Shown: piece by piece, positions 59,242-64,000 of the stretch | How the letters are laid out: each line of letters begins with the position of its first letter | How positions within the stretch are numbered: the first letter of the stretch is position 1 | Assembly (NCBI RefSeq): GCF_904846615.1 | Contig: NZ_CAJHBK010000001.1 | Span: 1,178,001-1,242,000, forward strand | Length of the DNA: 64,000 nucleotides | Direction of reading: 5' to 3' | From: Psychrobacter sp. JCM 18902 | Lineage (GTDB): Bacteria; Pseudomonadota; Gammaproteobacteria; Pseudomonadales; Moraxellaceae | Program-made: the position numbers and the translations under genes | The notes under the pieces: model-generated | What the model saw: the letters and a program-made list of their open reading frames with translations, nothing else | Told to the model about the DNA's origin: nothing | The model's database searches: none

Positions 59242-60543
59242 ATGTCAACGATTGACAACACCCTCACATCCTTTATCGATATCGCCGCTGATTCTGACTT
59301 CTCCATTCATAACCTGCCTTACGGTATTTTTAGTGATGCCAAAGACGCTGCTGATAATAATAAGCGCCGCGCTGGTGTGGCTATCGGTGAGTACGTACTG
59401 GATTTGGCTGTGCTCGAAGCAGAAGGTTTACTGAGCTTAGAGGGCGGTCCATATTTTGATCAACCAACGCTAAACGCTTTTATTGACTCAGGTCGAGACA
59501 ATTGGACTCAAGCACGCACAACCATCCAAACCCTCCTATCTAGTGTCAGCGACGCCTTGCGTGATAATCAAGACTTGCAGAAAAAGGTATTGTTGAAGCA
59601 AGCAGACGTCACCATGCATCTGCCTGTTCACGTCCCAGGTTTTACCGATTTCTATTCGTCTAAAGAACACGCCACCAACGTCGGCACTATGTTCCGTGAT
59701 CCAAACAACGCCCTACTACCTAACTGGACTGAAATGCCAGTCGGCTATAACGGACGCGCCAGCACCGTCATCGTCAGTGGCACTGAGGTGATACGCCCCT
59801 CTGGTCAATTAAAGCCAAACGCTGACGACCGCCCTATTTTCTCAGCCTGTAAGCGTTTAGATTTTGAGCTTGAGACTGCTTTTGTGGTTGGTAAAGGTAA
59901 TAGCATTGGTCAACCAATTGCAGTAGACAGTGCCTTTGAGCATATTTTTGGCATGGTTTTGCTCAACGACTGGTCAGCCCGTGACATTCAAAAATGGGAA
60001 TACGTGCCTTTAGGCCCATTTAATGCCAAAACCTTTGCTTCTGAAGTCTCGCCTTGGATTGTGACTATGGATGCGTTGGCACCTTTTAAAACAGCATGCC
60101 CGATTCAAGAGCCAAAACCATTGGCTTATCTAAACGAAAAAGACAGCAATAATAGCTATGACATCCATCTATCAGTTGAGTTATTGCCTGAAAACTCAGA
60201 TAGCGCCACTGTGGTTTGTGAGACCAACTTCAAACATATGTATTGGTCAATGGCGCAGCAGCTCACCCACCACACCATCACTGGCTGTAAAGTGGAAGTT
60301 GGCGATATGATGGGCTCAGGGACGATTTCAGGACCAACACCAGATTCTTATGGCTCGATGCTAGAGATTGCTTGGAATGCGACCAAACCTGTCACTTTAA
60401 AAGGCGGCGAGACCCGCAGTTTTATTGAAGATGGTGACACAGTGATCATGAAAGGCTATAGCGAAAAAGACGGCATTCGTGTCGGCTTTGGTGAAGTACG
60501 CGGCAAAGTACTGCCCGCGCTTAACTTTGATTTTGACAAATAG
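59242..60543 (+). CDS. fahA: Fumarylacetoacetase
   Basis: This 433-residue hydrolase splits fumarylacetoacetate to fumarate and acetoacetate. Asp136 and the catalytic His143 are in FTDFYSSKEHATNVG, the acidic metal ligands in LDFELETAF, and the Asp in NDWSARDIQKWEYVPLGPF. AAGGAG lies 7 bases before the ATG. It precedes the VOC-family gene by 113 bases, probably in one transcript. Length is normal. Confidence 0.95.
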   Translation: MSTIDNTLTSFIDIAADSDFSIHNLPYGIFSDAKDAADNNKRRAGVAIGEYVLDLAVLEAEGLLSLEGGPYFDQPTLNAFIDSGRDNWTQARTTIQTLLSSVSDALRDNQDLQKKVLLKQADVTMHLPVHVPGFTDFYSSKEHATNVGTMFRDPNNALLPNWTEMPVGYNGRASTVIVSGTEVIRPSGQLKPNADDRPIFSACKRLDFELETAFVVGKGNSIGQPIAVDSAFEHIFGMVLLNDWSARDIQKWEYVPLGPFNAKTFASEVSPWIVTMDALAPFKTACPIQEPKPLAYLNEKDSNNSYDIHLSVELLPENSDSATVVCETNFKHMYWSMAQQLTHHTITGCKVEVGDMMGSGTISGPTPDSYGSMLEIAWNATKPVTLKGGETRSFIEDGDTVIMKGYSEKDGIRVGFGEVRGKVLPALNFDFDK

Positions 60544-60656
60544 TCTAGAAAAAATGTGAGCACTATTGTTTTGAGCTGCCAAGCAACCATCGACCTATAG
60601 TCAATCGGTACTGGCAGCCTATTACTCACTGCATTCCCTATCAAAAGGAGTTTGAT

Positions 60657-61232
60657 ATGAGCTTTAAAATTGAAAAAATCCATCATGTGGCCTATCGCTG
60701 CAAAGACGCTAAAGAAACCGTTGAATGGTATCAAAAACACCTAAACATGGATTTCATCCTTGCATTCGCTGAAGACCACGTGCCTTCGACCAAAGCCTTT
60801 GATCCTTATATGCATGTTTTTTTAGATGCTGGTAATGGCAACGTATTGGCGTTTTTTGAAGTGCCCAATCAGCCTGAGATGGGTTTTGATCCGAATACCC
60901 CGAATTGGGTGCAACACTTAGCCATGAAGGTAAAAGACCGTGATGCCTTAATGGCAGCAAAAAAGCATTTAGAAGAAAATGGTATTGATGTGGTCGGCGT
61001 GACCAATCACGGTATTTTCCACTCTATCTATTTCTTTGATCCTAACGGCCATCGTATGGAACTCACCTACGATGATATTACCTCAGAAGAAAAAGTCTCG
61101 ATGATTACTGAAGCCATGAAGTATGAGATGTTAGAAGAATGGTCACGTACCAAACGCGCACCGGCGCATACCCAGTTTTTACATGCAGAGGAACTGGCTG
61201 AAGCAAGAGAAGTCGCGCCTGTCGGTGAGTGA
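60657..61232 (+). CDS. VOC-family metalloprotein, possible homogentisate step
   Basis: This 191-residue protein has one VOC (glyoxalase/extradiol dioxygenase) fold of about 145 residues and a helical tail. The metal triad is visible: His10 in KIHHVAY, His87 in VQHLAMKV and Glu135 in RMELTYDD, with GIFHSIYFFDPNGHRMEL as the usual C-terminal motif. AAAAGGAG lies 7 bases before the ATG. It sits right after fahA among all other tyrosine-catabolism genes, while hmgA is absent. A role in homogentisate ring cleavage or as an auxiliary isomerase is inferred from position and the intact triad only. A plain lyase or isomerase is equally possible. Confidence 0.7.
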   Translation: MSFKIEKIHHVAYRCKDAKETVEWYQKHLNMDFILAFAEDHVPSTKAFDPYMHVFLDAGNGNVLAFFEVPNQPEMGFDPNTPNWVQHLAMKVKDRDALMAAKKHLEENGIDVVGVTNHGIFHSIYFFDPNGHRMELTYDDITSEEKVSMITEAMKYEMLEEWSRTKRAPAHTQFLHAEELAEAREVAPVGE

Positions 61233-61275
61233 TTGACCTGTTATTGTGTTTGCTATCTCTTTTTATATGATTAAT

Positions 61276-61338
61276 TAGGGCGTGCCATCATTTTAAGACC
61301 ATTGAATGTATCAATATACTAATTGATGACACGCCCTA
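61276..61338 (+). mobile_element. MITE copy D, minimal
   Basis: A 63-bp element with ends TAGGGCGTGCC and GACACGCCCTA, the shortest copy of the family. It lies 37 bases upstream of dctP-4, between it and the VOC gene, so it may carry part of the leader. Confidence 0.7.
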
Positions 61339-61375
61339 GGTAGCGAACAATATCTAACCATCATGAAAGGATTCA

Positions 61376-62431
61376 ATGATGAAAATAAAAACCCCTTTAG
61401 GAATACTCTTCGCTGCCTCGATTGCGATGACTGGCTGCTCCAATAACGATCAAGCGGTCAGCGCTGATGTAGATACAGGCGATGTGACTACTCTAAGATT
61501 CTCACACTTTATGACTGCCAATGACAACATAAACACCGAAGCATTGCAGCCATGGGCAAAGAAAATCGAAGAAGAATCAAAAGGCCGCTTAAAGATTGAG
61601 ATCTACCCTTCGGCTACTCTTAGCAAACCGGGCGCTACCTATGATGCTACCGCGAAAGGTATTGTTGATATTGGTATGCAAGCGCAAGGATATACAGCAG
61701 GGCGATTTCCTTTAACGCAGATTGTAGAGCTGCCAGGTATCACCAATACTGCACAGCAGCAGAGCTGCATACTTCATAAACTGTATGATGATGGTGTCAT
61801 TAAAAATGAGTACGAAGATACTCACCTGCTCGCGCTGATAGGCACTGGGCAAGGTGCGCTGCATACTGTAGATAAGCCTATTCGCACGCCAGCTGATATG
61901 AAAGGTTTGCGTATTCGCCAACCTTCTGCGGTTGCCAGTCACATTATCGAAGCGACTGGCGCGGCGCCCGTTGGCATGCCTGCCAGTGATACTTATACTT
62001 CCCTTCAACGCGGTGTCATTGACGGACTTAGTTTTACTTGGCAGCCCATTCAAGCATTTAGTTTTGATGAGTTAATCAATACGCACACCAACATTCCTTT
62101 TTATAACTCTACTTTTGTTATCAGTATGAATAAAGAGAAATACGACAATTTGCCCGATGATCTCAAGAAAGTAATTGATAATAATTCAGGTGCCGAGATG
62201 GCAGCACGTGTCTCCAAAGTATTTGACGTCAGTAACGCCAAAGCAATGGCCGCAGCCAAAGAAAAAGGCGATATCATGATCGATATCCCTGACCCACTCA
62301 ATGACCCAGACTGGAAAGGTCCATTAATGGAAGGCTCGCAGCACTATCTAGATGAAGTCAATGCCACTGGTCTAGATGCTAATAATGTATACGAAAAAGC
62401 AAAAGCAGCAAGTAGCGCCTGCATGGTCTAA
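61376..62431 (+). CDS. TRAP transporter solute-binding lipoprotein DctP (copy 4)
   Basis: This 351-residue receptor has a lipoprotein signal ending at Cys21 in MTGC. The conserved N-terminal motif is altered (RFSHFMTAND instead of RFSHFWPAT), and the ligand region reads IRQPSAVASH instead of RRPSAIAGD, so its ligand probably differs from that of copies 1-3. It lies within the tyrosine cluster downstream of the VOC gene. An aromatic acid from tyrosine breakdown is a reasonable guess. There is no adjacent permease. AAAGGA precedes the ATG. Confidence 0.9.
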   Translation: MMKIKTPLGILFAASIAMTGCSNNDQAVSADVDTGDVTTLRFSHFMTANDNINTEALQPWAKKIEEESKGRLKIEIYPSATLSKPGATYDATAKGIVDIGMQAQGYTAGRFPLTQIVELPGITNTAQQQSCILHKLYDDGVIKNEYEDTHLLALIGTGQGALHTVDKPIRTPADMKGLRIRQPSAVASHIIEATGAAPVGMPASDTYTSLQRGVIDGLSFTWQPIQAFSFDELINTHTNIPFYNSTFVISMNKEKYDNLPDDLKKVIDNNSGAEMAARVSKVFDVSNAKAMAAAKEKGDIMIDIPDPLNDPDWKGPLMEGSQHYLDEVNATGLDANNVYEKAKAASSACMV

Positions 62432-62464
62432 AGGTTGAATATCATTAAATGATATTCAACCTTT
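62430..62464. terminator. Bidirectional terminator-like hairpin
   Basis: A 17-bp perfect inverted repeat (AAAGGTTGAATATCATT and its complement, 1-base centre) begins in the dctP-4 stop codon and lies before the convergent iclR gene. T tracts are short, so it may act as a transcript-end stabiliser instead. Confidence 0.65.
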
Positions 62465-62517
62465 ACGCGATAGCCGGTCAATTTATATGATTAAAACTTA
62501 TATAGTAAAAATACCAG

Positions 62518-63405
62518 CTACGCAATTTGATAACGCTGCGCGATTGCTAGAATTTGCTCAACCACGTTGTGTTGCTCACTCATAGGCAATTGCTGTGTCG
62601 TTCCAATGATAGTGATGGCGTATTCTAGTGGTAGTCCTTTGCTAGCAGTTTTGCCACTAACAGCCGATAGATTAACAGCGCTATTAACAAACGGCGGCAC
62701 TATGACAGGAATCGTAATGGCATTAATACCCATGAGCATATCACCCGTCACTGTCGCATAGCCTTGGGTACGAATCTTGGCTTGCAAGTGACTGAAATTC
62801 TGCCATTTTTCTGTGATTATTGCTTCATTGTCTGTCTGCCATTCAGCTGTGACCAATGGCTGAATGACGGCATCTGGCTGATAACTGGCAAATAATTGCC
62901 CCGTCGCCGATGTCGTCAGCGGCATACGTGAACCGATACGAGTGATAATACTAATCGGACTATCTGGTTCAACGGACTGAATAATAATAGGACCTTCGCT
63001 AAACCATTTGGCAATCTGCACACCGCAATTCAGGGTGTCTTTGATTTCATTAGCGATGTGCGTTAGCCGCTCTAAAATATTGTTTTGACTAAACCCAGAG
63101 TGCCCCAATGCTGCCAATGTGTTAATCCTATCGCCTAGCCCGTAGCGACCATCATCAAGCTTACGCGCATAGTTTTTACGAATAAGACTGACCAAATAGC
63201 GGTGACACTTTGCTGGATGCATTTGCATCACTTGCGCAATATCTTTTAGCATCATCGGCTCGTTATGATCAATAAGAACGTCTAATACCGACAAGCCAAT
63301 CTCCAGTGACTGGACGCCACTTTGACTTTTATTGGTTGTCACGGGATTTTCTAAAGGGTTTTCAGCTGCTGGCATGTTTTGCTCAATGAGTAATTTACTT
63401 GGCAT
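62518..63405 (-). CDS. IclR-family regulator (HmgR-like)
   Basis: This 295-residue protein has a disordered N-terminal tail of about 33 residues. A winged helix-turn-helix follows (about 34-95, with MLKDIAQVMQMHPAKCHRYL), then an effector domain that includes GVQIAKWFSEGP and PLTTSATGQLF. It is divergent from maiA and lies in the tyrosine cluster, the place of HmgR in Pseudomonas, which is de-repressed by homogentisate. That function is inferred. No clear ribosome binding site precedes the ATG at 63405. Confidence 0.82.
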   Translation of the reverse strand: MPSKLLIEQNMPAAENPLENPVTTNKSQSGVQSLEIGLSVLDVLIDHNEPMMLKDIAQVMQMHPAKCHRYLVSLIRKNYARKLDDGRYGLGDRINTLAALGHSGFSQNNILERLTHIANEIKDTLNCGVQIAKWFSEGPIIIQSVEPDSPISIITRIGSRMPLTTSATGQLFASYQPDAVIQPLVTAEWQTDNEAIITEKWQNFSHLQAKIRTQGYATVTGDMLMGINAITIPVIVPPFVNSAVNLSAVSGKTASKGLPLEYAITIIGTTQQLPMSEQHNVVEQILAIAQRYQIA

Positions 63406-63490
63406 ATTAATCTAATATATTCATGAAAAACTGAAATGAAGAGGTAACGTCATAAGAGTTCTTTAATTGTATAACATACATTTCGTATTA

Positions 63491-63501
63491 TTAATTATAA
63501 C
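63491..63501. promoter_or_regulatory. Candidate shared site in the iclR-maiA divergent region
   Basis: TTAATTATAAC is identical to the 11-mer at 59197-59207 before fahA. It lies between divergent iclR and maiA, where an autoregulated IclR protein would bind. Confidence 0.35.
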
Positions 63502-63544
63502 CGCTTATCTCATTCACAACCTACCATAATAAAAGGAATTCACA

Positions 63545-64000
63545 ATGATGACACTTTATGGCTACTTTCGCAGCAGCACCTCGTATCGTACTCGTATCGC
63601 GATGAATCTCAAAGGCTTAGATTATGATTATATTTCGGTCAATTTAGCAAAAGATGAGCAGTTAGCAGATACGTTTAAATCACTCAATCCACAAGGATTA
63701 GTGCCTGTTTTACAGACTGATGATTTATTACTATATCAAAGCCCAGCCATTTTAGAATGGTTAGAAGAGGTTCATCCTAAAAACCCGCTATTGCCTAAAG
63801 ACGCGGCTGGACGTATGCAAGTACGTGCCATTAGCGCTATGATTGGTTGTGATATTCATCCTATTAATAATCGCCGTATCTTACAATATCTACGCAATGA
63901 GCTGACGGTAGACGAAGAAAAAGTCATGGCGTGGTGCAACCGTTGGATGAGTGAGGGCTTTGCGGCGTTAGAAAAAATACTAGCAAAAGACAAAAGCCGT
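63545..64000 (+). CDS. maiA: Maleylacetoacetate isomerase (5' part)
   Basis: The first 152 codons of a zeta-class glutathione transferase run off the window end. The zeta motif SSTSYR is at 11-16, and NPQGLVPVL and QSPAILEWLEE give the glutathione-binding region. AAGGA lies 7 bases before ATG 63545. It isomerises maleylacetoacetate to fumarylacetoacetate, the step before FahA. It is divergent from the IclR regulator. Confidence 0.92.
   Translation, partial: MMTLYGYFRSSTSYRTRIAMNLKGLDYDYISVNLAKDEQLADTFKSLNPQGLVPVLQTDDLLLYQSPAILEWLEEVHPKNPLLPKDAAGRMQVRAISAMIGCDIHPINNRRILQYLRNELTVDEEKVMAWCNRWMSEGFAALEKILAKDKSR

Overview
The window looks like a chromosome segment of a gamma-proteobacterium of the Moraxellaceae, most likely Psychrobacter. 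The evidence is a moderately AT-rich composition, Acinetobacter-like pca, pob, urease and tyrosine-catabolism proteins, and small Moraxellaceae-style mobile elements. The assignment rests on protein resemblance alone, without a database search. No rRNA, tRNA, CRISPR array or complete insertion sequence was seen.

Region 1 (about 0.2-21.6 kb) is an aromatic-acid catabolic island. A long minus-strand run reads pcaF, a pcaD-pcaC fusion, pcaH, pcaG, a frameshifted pobA, pcaI, pcaJ, a tiny ORF coupled to dctQ, dctM, an aromatic aldehyde dehydrogenase, dctP and a benzoylformate decarboxylase (mdlC). Upstream lie a class II aldolase / TauD dioxygenase / dctP operon, a PcaU/PcaR-type IclR regulator divergent from pcaB, then another dctP and an aryl-alcohol dehydrogenase. 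Together these would convert (hydroxy)benzoylformate, benzyl alcohols and benzaldehydes to (hydroxy)benzoate, and 4-hydroxybenzoate via protocatechuate to succinyl-CoA and acetyl-CoA. Three promoters here (pcaF, dctP-2, dctP-3) share the same architecture: TTGACA, 17 bases, a -10 box, 2 bases, then a TTC-N7-GAA-N6-TTC-N7-GAA operator. They probably form one IclR regulon.

Region 2 (22-26.7 kb) holds a truncated two-partner-secretion transporter, a HipB/HipA-like pair and an FAD oxidoreductase. Region 3 (27-40 kb) is a complete nitrogen-scavenging block: the urea ABC transporter urtABCDE, then ureD, ureA, a fused ureB-ureC, ureE, ureF, ureG and a HupE/UreJ membrane protein, behind a possible NtrC/sigma-54 promoter. 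Region 4 (40-47.5 kb) is accessory. It has a trimeric autotransporter adhesin with about 21 tandem 45-bp repeats and a frameshift in one of them, an M14 peptidase, a phospholipase-D fragment, an unknown gene, a GST and a DUF3817 protein.

Region 5 (47.6-51.8 kb) is a Fur-box-controlled ferric-siderophore ABC importer. Region 6 (52.3-64 kb) handles phenylalanine and tyrosine: an NhaC-type antiporter, phhB, phhA, hppD, a LysR regulator, an aromatic aminotransferase, fahA, a VOC-family protein, a fourth dctP, an IclR regulator and the start of maiA. Homogentisate dioxygenase (hmgA) is missing, and the VOC protein with an intact His-His-Glu triad occupies the place where that step is needed.

Four copies of one MITE family occur in the window. 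Two bracket dctP-1 in opposite orientation, one lies just before dctP-4, and one lies at the fhuC end of the siderophore operon. Four lipoprotein-type TRAP binding proteins but only one DctQM permease are present.
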